This document shows, piece by piece, positions 9,160 through 19,267 of a stretch of DNA of 64,000 bases; within the stretch, counting starts at the first letter, position 1; each line of letters opens with the position of its first letter. The notes under the pieces were generated by a model. That model searched no databases, was not told the DNA's origin, and saw only the letters and a list, made by a program, of their open reading frames with translations. Origin of the DNA: Pseudoxanthomonas sp. PXM03 (GTDB taxonomy: Bacteria; Pseudomonadota; Gammaproteobacteria; Xanthomonadales; Xanthomonadaceae); contig NZ_JACVAU010000001.1 of assembly GCF_014852005.1 (NCBI RefSeq), positions 952,001-1,016,000 of the forward strand. The letters are read 5' to 3'. Position numbers and translations under genes: made by a program.

Positions 9160-9648
9160 ATGGCCCGCGGCATCAACAAAGTCATCCTGGTCGGCAACCT
9201 CGGCAACGACCCCGAAACCCGATACACGCAGGGCGGCATGGCGATCACACGGATCAGCCTCGCCACGACCAGCGTGCGCAAGGACAAGGACGGCAACCAG
9301 CAGGAGCGCACCGAATGGCACCGCGTGGTGTTCTTCGGCAAGCTCGGCGAGATCGCCGGCGAATACCTGCGCAAGGGCAGCTCGGTGTACGTCGAAGGCT
9401 CGCTGCGTTACGACAAGTACACCGGCCAGGATGGCCAGGAGAAATATTCGACCGACATCATCGCCGACGAGATGCAGATGCTCGGTGGTCGCGAAGGTGG
9501 CGGTGGAGCGGGCGGCGGGGACCGTCCGGCCCGCGCACCGCGGCAGGACTACGGCAACCAGGGCGGCGGACAGCGTCGTCCCGCGCCGGCCCCGGCATCC
9601 CAGCCGGCGCCGATGGACGACTTTGCGGATGATGATATTCCGTTCTGA
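9160..9648 (+). CDS. ssb: single-stranded DNA-binding protein
   Basis: A 162-residue SSB with the N-terminal OB fold ([19 protein letters not shown]; later [20 protein letters not shown]), a flexible Gly/Arg/Pro/Ala-rich linker from about residue 112, and the conserved acidic tip DDDIPF that docks RecQ, RecO, PriA and other partners. It binds and protects single-stranded DNA in replication, repair and recombination. Divergent from ispB; the rml operon follows 59 bases later. Confidence 0.97.
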   Translation: MARGINKVILVGNLGNDPETRYTQGGMAITRISLATTSVRKDKDGNQQERTEWHRVVFFGKLGEIAGEYLRKGSSVYVEGSLRYDKYTGQDGQEKYSTDIIADEMQMLGGREGGGGAGGGDRPARAPRQDYGNQGGGQRRPAPAPASQPAPMDDFADDDIPF

Positions 9649-9707
9649 GGCATGGTGATTCTCGAACGGTAGTGACGTAAACAGTACTGGATATATAGGA
9701 GCAACAC

Positions 9708-10763
9708 GTGCCCACATGGCTTGTCACCGGCGGCGCCGGTTTCATTGGGGGAAATTTCGTCCTGCGAGCGGTCGCACAGGGAGTGAAGGTAGTCAATCTG
9801 GACGCGCTGACGTACGCGGGCAACCTCGATACGCTGGCGTCGATCAAGGACAGTCCCCTGCATGTGTTTGCGCACGGCGATATCGGTGATCGTTCGCTGG
9901 TGGCGCGATTGCTTGCCGAGCACACGCCGGATGCGGTGGTGAACTTCGCAGCTGAAAGCCATGTGGATCGTTCCATCGACGGCCCCGGAGCATTCATCCA
10001 GACCAACGTGGTGGGCGCGCTGGGTCTGCTCGAGTCCGTCAGGGATTACTGGAAGTCGCTTGACGTCGAGCGTCGCGAGTCCTTTCGGTTCCTCCACGTC
10101 TCCACCGACGAGGTGTATGGATCGCTGGGGGATACCGGCAAGTTCACGGAGACGACGCCCTACGCGCCGAACTCGCCTTACTCGGCATCGAAGGCCGCAT
10201 CCGACCATCTCGTGCGTGCGTTCCACCATACATACGGACTGCCGGTACTGACCACCAATTGTTCGAACAACTATGGCCCGTACCATTTTCCCGAGAAACT
10301 GATTCCCTTGATCATCGCTCGCGCCCTCGCTGGCGAGCCGCTGCCGGTGTACGGGGATGGCAAGAACGTCCGCGACTGGCTGTTCGTGGGCGACCACTGC
10401 AATGCCATTCGCACGGTGCTCCAGAAGGGGCGGGTAGGCGAGACCTACAACGTCGGCGGCAATGCAGAGAAGCAGAACATCGACGTCGTGCACACGATCT
10501 GCGCATTGCTGGATGCCCGCGTGCCCCGGGACGACGGTCAGCCACGCAGCAGCCAGATCACCTTCGTCACCGACCGGCCAGGCCACGATCGACGCTATGC
10601 GATCGACGCGTCCAAGCTGCGCGACGAGTTGGGATGGGAGCCGGAATACACCTTCGAGCAGGGCATAGGCGAAACCGTCGACTGGTACCTGTCCAACCAG
10701 GATTGGGTGCGGCGCGTGCTGGATGGCAGCTACCGCCTCGAGCGCATCGGCGCCGCCGCCTGA
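9708..10763 (+). CDS. rmlB: dTDP-glucose 4,6-dehydratase
   Basis: A 351-residue extended SDR enzyme converting dTDP-glucose to dTDP-4-keto-6-deoxyglucose, second step of dTDP-L-rhamnose synthesis. The NAD motif TGGAGFIGG is at 7-15, STDEVYG follows, and YSASK holds the catalytic Tyr and Lys. It begins with GTG at 9708, preceded at a good distance by AGGAG (9697-9701). First gene of rmlBACD, all four tightly spaced and most of them overlapping. Rhamnose is probably for lipopolysaccharide or exopolysaccharide. Confidence 0.97.
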   Translation: MPTWLVTGGAGFIGGNFVLRAVAQGVKVVNLDALTYAGNLDTLASIKDSPLHVFAHGDIGDRSLVARLLAEHTPDAVVNFAAESHVDRSIDGPGAFIQTNVVGALGLLESVRDYWKSLDVERRESFRFLHVSTDEVYGSLGDTGKFTETTPYAPNSPYSASKAASDHLVRAFHHTYGLPVLTTNCSNNYGPYHFPEKLIPLIIARALAGEPLPVYGDGKNVRDWLFVGDHCNAIRTVLQKGRVGETYNVGGNAEKQNIDVVHTICALLDARVPRDDGQPRSSQITFVTDRPGHDRRYAIDASKLRDELGWEPEYTFEQGIGETVDWYLSNQDWVRRVLDGSYRLERIGAAA

Positions 10764-10779
10764 ACCGGGAGTGCTGAAC

Positions 10780-11667
10780 ATGACGACGCGCAAAGGCATC
10801 ATCCTGGCGGGGGGCTCCGGCACCCGCCTTTATCCTCTGACCCAGGCCATCAGCAAGCAGTTGCTCCCGGTCTACGACAAGCCCATGATCTATTACCCGC
10901 TCAGCGTGCTGATGCTGGCGGGCATCCGCGATGTTCTGGTGATCAACACGCCGCACGAACAGGCACTGTTCAAGGCGCTGCTCGGCAATGGATCCCAGTG
11001 GGGCATGAACATCGAATACGCGGTCCAGCCAAGCCCGGATGGCCTGGCACAGGCTTACCTCATCGGCCGCGATTTCGTCGACGGAAAGCCGAGCTGTCTG
11101 GTTCTGGGCGACAACATTTTCTACGGGCACGGGTTTACTGAACAACTTCGTCGTGCGGATACCCGCGAAAGTGGCGCTACCGTGTTCGGGTACTGGGTCA
11201 ACGACCCCGAACGCTACGGTGTCGCGGAGTTCGACAAGGACGGACGCGTGATCGGTATCGAAGAAAAACCATCTGCGCCTCGATCCAACTATGCCGTCAC
11301 CGGTCTCTACTTCTACGATGGGCAGGCGAGCGACTACGCAGCATCGCTTAAACCATCACCCCGTGGTGAGCTGGAGATCACGGACCTCAATCGCTGTTAT
11401 CTCGATGCCGGCAACCTGCACCTGGAGCAGCTTGGCCGCGGACACGCCTGGCTCGATACCGGCACGCACCAGTCGCTTCTCGAAGCGTCGACTTTCATCG
11501 AAACCATCGAGGCGCGCCAGGGGTTGCGCGTGTGCTGCCCTGAAGAGATTGCCTATGGCAATGGCTGGATAGATGCGGCTCAGCTGGAGAAGTTGGCGGC
11601 GCCACTGGCCAAGAATGGATACGGGCAATACCTGCTCTCGCTTGCAGCACGTGGAGTGGTCAGGTGA
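10780..11667 (+). CDS. rmlA: glucose-1-phosphate thymidylyltransferase
   Basis: A 295-residue nucleotidyltransferase making dTDP-glucose from glucose-1-phosphate and dTTP, the first and feedback-controlled step of the dTDP-L-rhamnose pathway. The signature [16 protein letters not shown] lies at residues 6-21, followed by [17 protein letters not shown]. Length is exactly typical. ATG 10780 is 16 bases after the rmlB stop and its stop codon overlaps the rmlC GTG start by 4 bases. Confidence 0.97.
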   Translation: MTTRKGIILAGGSGTRLYPLTQAISKQLLPVYDKPMIYYPLSVLMLAGIRDVLVINTPHEQALFKALLGNGSQWGMNIEYAVQPSPDGLAQAYLIGRDFVDGKPSCLVLGDNIFYGHGFTEQLRRADTRESGATVFGYWVNDPERYGVAEFDKDGRVIGIEEKPSAPRSNYAVTGLYFYDGQASDYAASLKPSPRGELEITDLNRCYLDAGNLHLEQLGRGHAWLDTGTHQSLLEASTFIETIEARQGLRVCCPEEIAYGNGWIDAAQLEKLAAPLAKNGYGQYLLSLAARGVVR

Positions 11668-12221
11668 AGGTCGTTGAAACCAGCCTTCCCGGTTGCGTCG
11701 TGGTCGAGCCAGCGGTGTTTGGCGACGACCGCGGCTTCTTCTTCGAGACGTGGAACGCGGATCGTTACGGCCAGCAGGGGCTGCCGACGAAGTTCGTGCA
11801 GAGCAATGTGTCCTCCTCCTCGCGTGGAGTGCTGCGTGGACTGCACTACCAATGGCCAAATCCCCAAGGGAAACTGGTCAGTGTGCTGGAGGGCGAAGTC
11901 TACGATGTCGCTGTCGACATTCGTCACGGGTCGCCCACTTTCGGCCAATGGGCTGCGGTGGTCCTGAGCGCTGAGAACAAGCGCCAGTTCTGGATCCCGG
12001 AGGGCTTCGCGCACGGCTTCGCGGTGCTATCCGAACGGGCGATCTTCAGTTATCTGTGCACGGCCCAGTACGACAAGGCGGCAGATGCTGGCGTGCGGTG
12101 GAACGACCCTGCCATTGGCATCGACTGGCCCGTGTCCGCGCCGTTGCTGTCCGCCAAGGATGAGGCCGCGCCCTTGCTGGCGGACATTGCGCCGGAGCGG
12201 CTGCCGGTATACGTGCCGTGA
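11664..12221 (+). CDS. rmlC: dTDP-4-dehydrorhamnose 3,5-epimerase
   Basis: A 185-residue cupin-fold epimerase for dTDP-4-keto-6-deoxyglucose (third step). It has [16 protein letters not shown] with the catalytic His, [18 protein letters not shown] and [13 protein letters not shown], all family hallmarks. Start is GTG in a GTGA overlap with the rmlA stop, and its own stop overlaps the rmlD GTG in the same way, so translation is coupled. Confidence 0.97.
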   Translation: MKVVETSLPGCVVVEPAVFGDDRGFFFETWNADRYGQQGLPTKFVQSNVSSSSRGVLRGLHYQWPNPQGKLVSVLEGEVYDVAVDIRHGSPTFGQWAAVVLSAENKRQFWIPEGFAHGFAVLSERAIFSYLCTAQYDKAADAGVRWNDPAIGIDWPVSAPLLSAKDEAAPLLADIAPERLPVYVP

Positions 12222-13105
12222 CGTTCCTGTTGCTGGGCGCCAATGGGCAGGTTGGCAATGAGTTGAGGCGCAGCCTGGCGGCGATGGGCGAGGTCGTGCC
12301 TACGACGCGGTCCGGTCAGCTGCCCGATGGTCGCCGCTGTGAGATTGCCGACTTCGACCGGCCGGACACCCTGGTTGAGCTGGTCGAGCGCATCCAGCCC
12401 ACGGTTGTCATCAATGCAGCCGCCTACACGGCGGTGGACAAGGCGGAAGACGACATCGAAGCCGCGTTTCGCGCCAACGCGGAGGCACCGGGGGTGCTGG
12501 CACGGGCATGTGCGGACCGCGGCATTCCTTTCGTGCACTATTCGACGGACTATGTCTTCGACGGGCAGGGCACACGTCCCTACCGCGAAGATGATGCGAT
12601 CTCGCCGCTCGGCGTGTACGGCGCCAGCAAACTGGCCGGAGAAGAGGCGGTACGCGAGGCTGGTGGCCGGCACGTGATCCTGCGAACCGCGTGGGTCTAT
12701 GGCCAGTACGGCCACAATTTCCTGAGAACCATGCTGAGAGTGGGTGCCGAGCGGGACGAACTGCGCGTGGTGGCCGACCAGAACGGCACGCCAACCCCCG
12801 CGAGTCTGATCGCGGACGTGACGGTCGAATTGTTGCGCAAGCAGACCGATGTTTCCGGCACCTTCCATCTGACGCCACGAGGCGAGACGAGTTGGCATGG
12901 TTTCGCGGAAGCCATCTTCAATGAAGCGGTCGCGCGGGGTTTGCTGGCACGCGCCCCCCGCGTCCTGGCCATCACGACGGCGGATTACCCCACGCGGGCA
13001 AAGCGCCCCTCCTATTCGCGGCTTGACGTGGGAAAGCTCGAGCAGCAACTGGGGCGTCCGCTGCCGGACTGGCGGACTGGCTTGCAACAGGTGCTCGGCG
13101 GCTGA
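12218..13105 (+). CDS. rmlD: dTDP-4-dehydrorhamnose reductase
   Basis: A 295-residue SDR reductase giving dTDP-L-rhamnose, the last step. LLLGANGQVG is the dinucleotide motif; STDYVFDG and YGASK contain the catalytic residues. It starts with GTG in a 4-base overlap with rmlC. It is the last gene of the rml operon; 101 bases separate it from the next gene, with no clear terminator. Confidence 0.97.
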   Translation: MTFLLLGANGQVGNELRRSLAAMGEVVPTTRSGQLPDGRRCEIADFDRPDTLVELVERIQPTVVINAAAYTAVDKAEDDIEAAFRANAEAPGVLARACADRGIPFVHYSTDYVFDGQGTRPYREDDAISPLGVYGASKLAGEEAVREAGGRHVILRTAWVYGQYGHNFLRTMLRVGAERDELRVVADQNGTPTPASLIADVTVELLRKQTDVSGTFHLTPRGETSWHGFAEAIFNEAVARGLLARAPRVLAITTADYPTRAKRPSYSRLDVGKLEQQLGRPLPDWRTGLQQVLGG

Positions 13106-13206
13106 CGGCCGGCACACGGCCACGCTCCGCCACCCGTGTTCCGCGACCGTTGAACCCGACTCGTGGGTGTGGAACGATGGCCTCCTGCATCGCCTGGGGA
13201 GGCAGT

Positions 13207-15210
13207 ATGACGAAGTGGATCCATCTGGCCGTCAAGGCCATCGTGTTGTGCGCGTGCTTTGCCGCTGTGTCTGCGGAGGCGGCGAACGACGTAGACGTGG
13301 GCGCGTTCGGCCGCAAGGACAAGTTCGACGACATCAAGCTCTCGCCGGGCGGTGAGTACTATGCCGCCACCGTCAGGCTCGAGGACAGGACCGCACTCGC
13401 GATCATGTTGAGGAGCGGCAACAAGCTGACCGCGCACTTCGTGCTGGGGAAGAACACGCACGTGTCCGGCTTCTGGTGGGTAAACCCGGAGCGCGTACTG
13501 ATTTCCATCTCCGAGAAGTACGGCGCGCTGGACGAGCCTCAGCCGACCGGTGAGCTGTACGGGATCAATGCCGACGGCACCAAGCTGGAGATGCTCGTCG
13601 GCTACCGGGTGCAAAGTCGTGGCGCAGGGACCCGCATCCAGCCGAAGAAGGTGGAGGATGTCGCGGCGTTTCTGGTCGATACCCTTCCGGGTGACGACAA
13701 GAACGTCGTGATTTCCGTGTGGCCCTTCAGCGAAGATCCTTACACACGTGCGGAGCGCATGGACGTGTACTCCGGTCGACGGACACAGGTGGCGCGTGCG
13801 CCGATCCGGCGAGCCAGCTTCGTGACCGACAACGCCGGTATCGTGCGGTTCGCCAGTGGCGCCGGTTCCGACAATATCCGAAAGCTCTACTACCGGTCGG
13901 GTGAAGGGGCCGAATGGTCGCTGATCAACGACGAGTCCGCGACTGGCGTCGGCGAGTATGCGATTGGATTTTCCGCAGATGACCGAATCGCCTATCTGCT
14001 GAGCGAGCAGCGCAAGGGTCCCGACATCATCGTTGCCTACGATGTTGATTCGGGTCAGCGCAAGACCGTGCTGCAGGATGCCACGGTCGATCCGTATGCC
14101 ATCCTCTACAGCGACGGTGTCGTGGGTCTGGACGCCGACGCAACCGGTGGCCGCGTACCGGTGGGCGCGCTCTACATGGATGGGCGTCCCCGCACGGCTT
14201 TCTTCGACAAGGCAGCCAAGGAGGCGATCCTGCAGCGGGAACTCGAGCAGGCCTTCGCCGGACACACCGTCGGCATCACCTCCATCACGGCCGATGGCCG
14301 CACTGCGCTGGTCGAGATGTCCAGTGACCGCAACCCGGGCGATTTCTACCTCTTCCGCATCAACGAAAGGAAGGCGGATTATCTGCTCAGCCGTCGGGAC
14401 TGGTTCGATCCCGAGGCGATGGCCGAGTCCAAGCCGGTGCAGTTGGTCGCGCGTGATGGCTCGCCACTGCATGGCTACCTGACCTTGCCCAGGGGCGTGG
14501 AGCCACGCAACCTCCCCTTGGTCGTGCTTCCGCACGGCGGACCTTTCGGCGTGCGCGATATGTGGCACTTCGATGACGAAGCACAGATGCTTGCCGGTGC
14601 TGGGTATGCCGTCCTCCAGCCGAACTTCCGGGGATCCGGTGGCTACGGCCGCACGTTCCGGGAAGCGGGTGCCCGTCAGTGGGGCCTGGCCATGCAGGAC
14701 GATGTCACCGATGCAACCAAGTGGGCCATCCAGCAGGGCATCGCCGATCCTCGCCGCATCTGCATTTATGGTGCGAGCTATGGCGCATATGCGGCTATCA
14801 CGGGGGCTGCCAAGGAACCCGGCCTCTATCGCTGTGCCGCCGGATACGTGGGTGTCTACGACCTTCCGATGATGCATACGCGTGGCGACGTGCAGCGACG
14901 GGGCTCGGGTGATACCTATCTGAATCAGTGGATCGGGCCGCGCAATGAACTGGCTGCGGTTTCGCCGGTCAACATGGCCGACAGGATCAAGGTGCCGGTG
15001 TTCCTTGCCGCCGGTGGCGAGGACGAACGCGCCCCGGTTCAGCACACTGAAATCATGGAGCGTCGCCTGAAGGCTGCAGGCGTGCCGGTCGAGTCGCTGT
15101 ACTACAAGACGGAAGGGCATGGCTTTTACATGGAAGCCAACCAACGCGAGTACTACACGAAGCTGCTGGACTTCTTCCACCGCCACCTCGGTGGTGCGAA
15201 GGCCAAGTAG
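13207..15210 (+). CDS. secreted S9-family prolyl oligopeptidase-like peptidase
   Basis: A 667-residue serine peptidase with a signal peptide (hydrophobic core AVKAIVLCACFAAV, cleavage near AEA-AN). An N-terminal beta-propeller-like region is followed by the alpha/beta hydrolase domain with S524 (GASYGAY), D606 (GGEDERA) and H638 (TEGHGFY). The family cleaves short peptides, often dipeptides from the N-terminus. ATG 13207 has GGGGAGG six bases before it and gives a clean signal peptide; an upstream in-frame ATG does not. Ends at a bidirectional terminator shared with the POT transporter gene. Confidence 0.92.
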   Translation: MTKWIHLAVKAIVLCACFAAVSAEAANDVDVGAFGRKDKFDDIKLSPGGEYYAATVRLEDRTALAIMLRSGNKLTAHFVLGKNTHVSGFWWVNPERVLISISEKYGALDEPQPTGELYGINADGTKLEMLVGYRVQSRGAGTRIQPKKVEDVAAFLVDTLPGDDKNVVISVWPFSEDPYTRAERMDVYSGRRTQVARAPIRRASFVTDNAGIVRFASGAGSDNIRKLYYRSGEGAEWSLINDESATGVGEYAIGFSADDRIAYLLSEQRKGPDIIVAYDVDSGQRKTVLQDATVDPYAILYSDGVVGLDADATGGRVPVGALYMDGRPRTAFFDKAAKEAILQRELEQAFAGHTVGITSITADGRTALVEMSSDRNPGDFYLFRINERKADYLLSRRDWFDPEAMAESKPVQLVARDGSPLHGYLTLPRGVEPRNLPLVVLPHGGPFGVRDMWHFDDEAQMLAGAGYAVLQPNFRGSGGYGRTFREAGARQWGLAMQDDVTDATKWAIQQGIADPRRICIYGASYGAYAAITGAAKEPGLYRCAAGYVGVYDLPMMHTRGDVQRRGSGDTYLNQWIGPRNELAAVSPVNMADRIKVPVFLAAGGEDERAPVQHTEIMERRLKAAGVPVESLYYKTEGHGFYMEANQREYYTKLLDFFHRHLGGAKAK

Positions 15211-15230
15211 GCAGTCTGTTCGATCCAGCC

Positions 15231-15256
15231 ACAACGGCGCCTGCGGGCGCCGTTGT
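15231..15256. terminator. bidirectional hairpin terminator
   Basis: A perfect 11-bp stem (ACAACGGCGCC / GGCGCCGTTGT) with a TGCG loop lies between the convergent S9 peptidase and POT transporter genes. The U tract is poor, but the placement supports a terminator for both. Confidence 0.7.
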
Positions 15257-15259
15257 CGT

Positions 15260-17083
15260 TCATGCCTTGCGCATCATCCGTTTCAATGCGGGTGCCGCCA
15301 CCAGTGCCAGGGCCGCGCACCCCAGGCCGAGCCACATCATCAGCCAGAACAGGTCCGCGTACCCTGCGGCTGCCTGCGCGATGTCCCATGTCTGGCCTTC
15401 CGGGAGATCCACGGCCGCCAGCTTGCCGAACTGCGCCGCCAGGGTTTCGGAGAAGGCGGTGGCGAGCAGCCACATGCCCATCATCAGCCCCACCACGCGC
15501 GGCACGGACAACTCGGTGACGGCCGCGAGGCTGACGGGTGCCAGGCACATCTCGCCGATTTCCAGCAGCAGGTAGGCGAGCACCAGCCACCACACGCTGG
15601 CCATCACGCCGGTGTCGCCCACCTGCTGCGCTGCGAGCGCGAGCGGTACGAATGAAAGCCCGCCGAACAGCAGGCCCAGCGCACCCTTCAGCGGCTTGGA
15701 CGGATCGCGGCCGCGCCGCCCCAACGCCGCCCACAGCCACGCGAAGATCGGCGCCAGCACCACCAGGAACAGCGCGCCGAGATAGGTCAGCGATCCCGCG
15801 GTCTGCGGCAACACGACGGAATCGCGAAGTACCAGCAGCACCATCACGCCGGCAGTTCCCAGGAAAACGGTGCGCGGAAATCCCGTCATCGCGTTGCGCT
15901 CGGAGGTGCGAACGGCGACGACGAAGGCAAGCGGCATCGCCAGCAGCCCCCACGTGGACCAGGGTGCGGTGGAAAGGAACATGCGGGTGTTCGCCGCCAG
16001 GCTGTCCGACCACACCACCACGCCTTGGGGCTGCACCAGTGACGGGAACAGGTCCTTGGTCAGCAGGCGGTCGGTGAACATCACCCACGAGCCGTAGGTC
16101 TGCTCGTAGAGCGTGAAGAACACCAGGCACATGAAGATCATCGCCATCAGCGCGATCATCTGCCGTCGCTGCGGCGGCGTGCATTGCGTGGTGACGAACC
16201 AGGTGAACCAGGCGAGCACCAGCATCAGCACCACGAGCATCAACACCAGCGCCAGCGAGAGTTCGCCACCCAGCGCGAAAGCGCCGTTCGCCGCCGCCCA
16301 CATCAGCCAGGCCAACGGCAATACACCGAGCGACGCGGCCAGGTAGATCGCCCACTCGCGCCTCAGGCCCAGCACCGATGTGCGCAATGCCGGCGGCGAC
16401 GGCGGCTCCGCATGGCCTTGCAGATAGCGCTGGCCCCACAGGAACATCGCCAGGCCCAGCAGCATGCCGATGCCGGCGGCGCCGAAGCCGTACTTCCATC
16501 CCAGCGTCTCGCCCAGATAACCGCAGACCAGCGAGGCCAGCAGCGCGCCCAGGTTGATGCCGGCGTAGAAGAGGCTGAAGCCTCCATCGCGGCGCGGATC
16601 GCCCACCGGATAAAGGCGGCCGACGATGCCGGTGATGTTCGGCTTGAGGAAGCCCACGCCCATCACGATCAACGCCAGCGACAGATACATCGTGCGCAGT
16701 GCGCCTTCGTCGCGCGTCACCACGCCGCCATCCGAGACCGCCGCCGCGCCCTCCAATGCCATGCCGGCGTGGCCGGCGACCAGCAGCAGTCCGCCAAACA
16801 CCACGGCCTTGCGCATGCCCAGCCAGCGGTCCGCCAGCAGTCCGCCGATAACGGGGATGCAGTAGACCAGGCCGCCATACGCACCGATCAGGTCATAGCC
16901 GGCGCCGTCGGCGAACAGGTGGTACTTGGTCAGGTAGAGCAGCAGCAACGCCTTCATACCGTAGAAGGAGAAGCGCTCCCACATTTCGGTGAAGAAGCAG
17001 ACGTAGACGCCCTTGGGATGGCCGAGGAAGTCGTCGCGGCCGGCAATCGCGGGGGCAGGGTGGCTCAAGGACCGCTCCAGCAT
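15260..17083 (-). CDS. POT-family proton-dependent oligopeptide transporter
   Basis: A 607-residue MFS transporter of the POT/PTR family that imports di- and tripeptides with protons. The N-terminal ETMW-like motif FFTEMWERFSFYGMKALLLLYL (split here: FFTEMWERF, then SFYGMKALLLLYL) is diagnostic, and about 14 hydrophobic segments follow. Start at ATG 17083 (MLERSLSHPAPA) is preferred; an in-frame ATG at 17122 adds 13 residues. Neither has a strong ribosome site. Divergent from the OPT transporter and convergent with an S9 peptidase, which suggests joint peptide use. Confidence 0.93.
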   Translation of the reverse strand: MLERSLSHPAPAIAGRDDFLGHPKGVYVCFFTEMWERFSFYGMKALLLLYLTKYHLFADGAGYDLIGAYGGLVYCIPVIGGLLADRWLGMRKAVVFGGLLLVAGHAGMALEGAAAVSDGGVVTRDEGALRTMYLSLALIVMGVGFLKPNITGIVGRLYPVGDPRRDGGFSLFYAGINLGALLASLVCGYLGETLGWKYGFGAAGIGMLLGLAMFLWGQRYLQGHAEPPSPPALRTSVLGLRREWAIYLAASLGVLPLAWLMWAAANGAFALGGELSLALVLMLVVLMLVLAWFTWFVTTQCTPPQRRQMIALMAMIFMCLVFFTLYEQTYGSWVMFTDRLLTKDLFPSLVQPQGVVVWSDSLAANTRMFLSTAPWSTWGLLAMPLAFVVAVRTSERNAMTGFPRTVFLGTAGVMVLLVLRDSVVLPQTAGSLTYLGALFLVVLAPIFAWLWAALGRRGRDPSKPLKGALGLLFGGLSFVPLALAAQQVGDTGVMASVWWLVLAYLLLEIGEMCLAPVSLAAVTELSVPRVVGLMMGMWLLATAFSETLAAQFGKLAAVDLPEGQTWDIAQAAAGYADLFWLMMWLGLGCAALALVAAPALKRMMRKA

Positions 17084-17185
17084 CGGGGAAACCGGCCGAG
17101 TATAGGCGGCACGCCGGAGCATGCAGCTGGACTTGCCGGGCAGCGGACGCTAGCGTGTCCGCTTTCCGCCATTCGGGAACGCATC

Positions 17186-19174
17186 ATGAGCTCGCCGGGG
17201 ACCCCGCAACTTACTTTCCGCGCCGTCGTGTTGGCCATCGTGCTGGCCGTCGTGCTGTCGGCCGCCAATGCCTACCTGGGCCTGTTCGCCGGCCTGACCG
17301 TGGCCACCGCCATCCCGGCGGCCGTCGTCTCGATGGGCGTGCTGCGCCTGCTGGGCGGCGGCACGATCCTGGAGAACAACATCGTGCAGACCGGTGCTTC
17401 CGCCGGCTCATCGATCGCGGCGGGCGTGATCTTCACCATCCCGGCGTTGATCATCCTGGGCTACTGGCAGGACTTCCAGTATTCCTGGGTGCTGGCCATC
17501 GCCGGCCTCGGCGGCCTGCTGGGCGTGTTGTTCTCGGTGCCGCTGCGCCGTTCGATGATCGTCGAGGAACCGCTGCCGTTCCCCGAAGGCAAGGCCGCGG
17601 CCGAAGTGCTGAAGGCCGGCGAGAACCCGGGCCCGGGCCTGAAGATCCTGGCGTTCTCCGCCGCCATCGGCGCCGTACTCAAGGTGGCCGCGCACAGCGG
17701 CATGCGCCTGATCCCGGACACCGCCGCGGGCGCGGGCTTCTTCGGCAAGTACCTCGGCTACCTGGGCACCAACCTGTCGCCGGCATTGCTGGGCGTGGGC
17801 TACATCGTGGGCCTGAACATCGGCATCGTGGTGCTGTCGGGCAGTATCCTGTCCTGGCATATCGCCATTCCGCTGTACCACATGTTCTTCATGGGCACCG
17901 ATCCGGCGCTGGCGCAGAGCATCGCGGGAGCGGGGCCTGAGGACATCGCGGGCGCGATCTGGTCCGCCAAGATCCGTTACCTCGGCGTCGGCGCGATGCT
18001 GATCGGCGGCGTGTGGACGCTGTTCTCCCTGCGCAAGTCGCTGCTGTCGGGCGTGAAGAGCGGCATCGCCGCCGCGCGCGCCGGATCGGGCGGTGCGGAA
18101 GTCGCGGAGACCGAGCGCGACCTGCCGATGAAGTGGATGCTGGTGGCGCTGGTGGTGTTCGTGCTGCCGCTGCTGCTGCTGTACCAGGCCATCGTGGGCA
18201 TGTGGCACGTCAGCATCCCGATGGCGATCATCATGATCGTGGCGGGCTTCCTGTTCGTGTCGGTCTCGGCCTACCTGGCCGGCTTGGTGGGTTCGTCGAA
18301 CAACCCGGTGTCGGGCATCACCATCGCGACGATTCTCTTCGCCTCGGTCGTGCTGCTGCTGTTGCTGGGCGAGAGCGGACGCATGGCGGTTGGTGTGGGT
18401 GGCGCGCCGCTGGGCGCGGTGGCCGCGATCATGATCGGCGCGGTGGTGTGCTGCGCCGCGGCCGTGGGCGGCGACAACCTGCAGGACCTGAAGGCGGGTT
18501 ACATCGTGGGCGCCACGCCGTGGAAACAGCAGCTGATGCTGGGTATCGGTGCGTTCTCCTGCGCGCTGATCATGGCGCCGGTGCTGAACATCCTGTCCGA
18601 GGCCTATGGCATCGGCGCGCCGACGGCCGAACATCCGAACCCGCTGTCCGCACCGCAGGCCACGCTGATGGCGTCGGTCGCCAAGGGCCTGTTCGGCGGC
18701 GAACTGCCGTGGGGCATCATCGCCATCGGCGCCGTCATCGGTGCGGTCATCATCGCCATCGACGAGATGCTGAAGGCCCGGAAAAGCAGCTTCCGCGTGC
18801 CGGTGCTGGCCGCCGCCATCGGTATCTACCTGCCGTTGGAGCTGATGGTGCCGATCTTCCTCGGTGGCCTGTTGGCGTACCTCGTCGAGAAGCGCCACGG
18901 CATGGTCGGCACGAAGGACGAGGAGGCGCGCGATCGCCTGCATCGTCCCGGTACCCTGTTCGCGGCGGGCCTGATTACCGGTGAGGCGCTGATGGGCATC
19001 GCTGTCGGCGTGGCCATCTACGCCACCAAGGACCGCGACGTGCTGGTGCTGCCCGAGGCGTTCCAGCAGGGCGAGATCGTCGGCCTGGTGATCCTGGCCA
19101 TCGTCGGCTGGCTGCTCTATCGCACCGGCGCCAAGTCGAAAGCAATGGGCGACGTGGAGCCCGGTCCCCGCTGA
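17186..19174 (+). CDS. OPT-family oligopeptide transporter
   Basis: A 662-residue polytopic membrane protein of the oligopeptide transporter superfamily. It begins with a TM (VVLAIVLAVVLSAANAYLGL) and carries the AGLTVATAIPAAVVSM and ENNIVQTGASAGSS motifs characteristic of bacterial OPT proteins. About 15 hydrophobic segments are visible. Substrates in this family are oligopeptides or metal chelates; which one is not readable here. ATG 17186 is chosen because the first membrane segment follows directly. It lies between POT and S9 peptidase genes. Confidence 0.92.
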   Translation: MSSPGTPQLTFRAVVLAIVLAVVLSAANAYLGLFAGLTVATAIPAAVVSMGVLRLLGGGTILENNIVQTGASAGSSIAAGVIFTIPALIILGYWQDFQYSWVLAIAGLGGLLGVLFSVPLRRSMIVEEPLPFPEGKAAAEVLKAGENPGPGLKILAFSAAIGAVLKVAAHSGMRLIPDTAAGAGFFGKYLGYLGTNLSPALLGVGYIVGLNIGIVVLSGSILSWHIAIPLYHMFFMGTDPALAQSIAGAGPEDIAGAIWSAKIRYLGVGAMLIGGVWTLFSLRKSLLSGVKSGIAAARAGSGGAEVAETERDLPMKWMLVALVVFVLPLLLLYQAIVGMWHVSIPMAIIMIVAGFLFVSVSAYLAGLVGSSNNPVSGITIATILFASVVLLLLLGESGRMAVGVGGAPLGAVAAIMIGAVVCCAAAVGGDNLQDLKAGYIVGATPWKQQLMLGIGAFSCALIMAPVLNILSEAYGIGAPTAEHPNPLSAPQATLMASVAKGLFGGELPWGIIAIGAVIGAVIIAIDEMLKARKSSFRVPVLAAAIGIYLPLELMVPIFLGGLLAYLVEKRHGMVGTKDEEARDRLHRPGTLFAAGLITGEALMGIAVGVAIYATKDRDVLVLPEAFQQGEIVGLVILAIVGWLLYRTGAKSKAMGDVEPGPR

Positions 19175-19185
19175 CCGGAGACACA

Positions 19186-19215
19186 GCGCAAAGGCGTGAC
19201 CTCACGCCTTTGCGC
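19186..19215. terminator. 14-bp inverted repeat, probable terminator
   Basis: GCGCAAAGGCGTGA and its exact complement face each other across two bases, 12 bases after the OPT transporter stop. There is no U tract, so intrinsic termination is uncertain; it could also be a processing or regulatory stem for the downstream S9 peptidase. Confidence 0.5.
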
Positions 19216-19267
19216 CGCGGCGCGCTTAGCGCCTACCATCGGGGTTTCCCTGTTGCCGGAGCCCCGG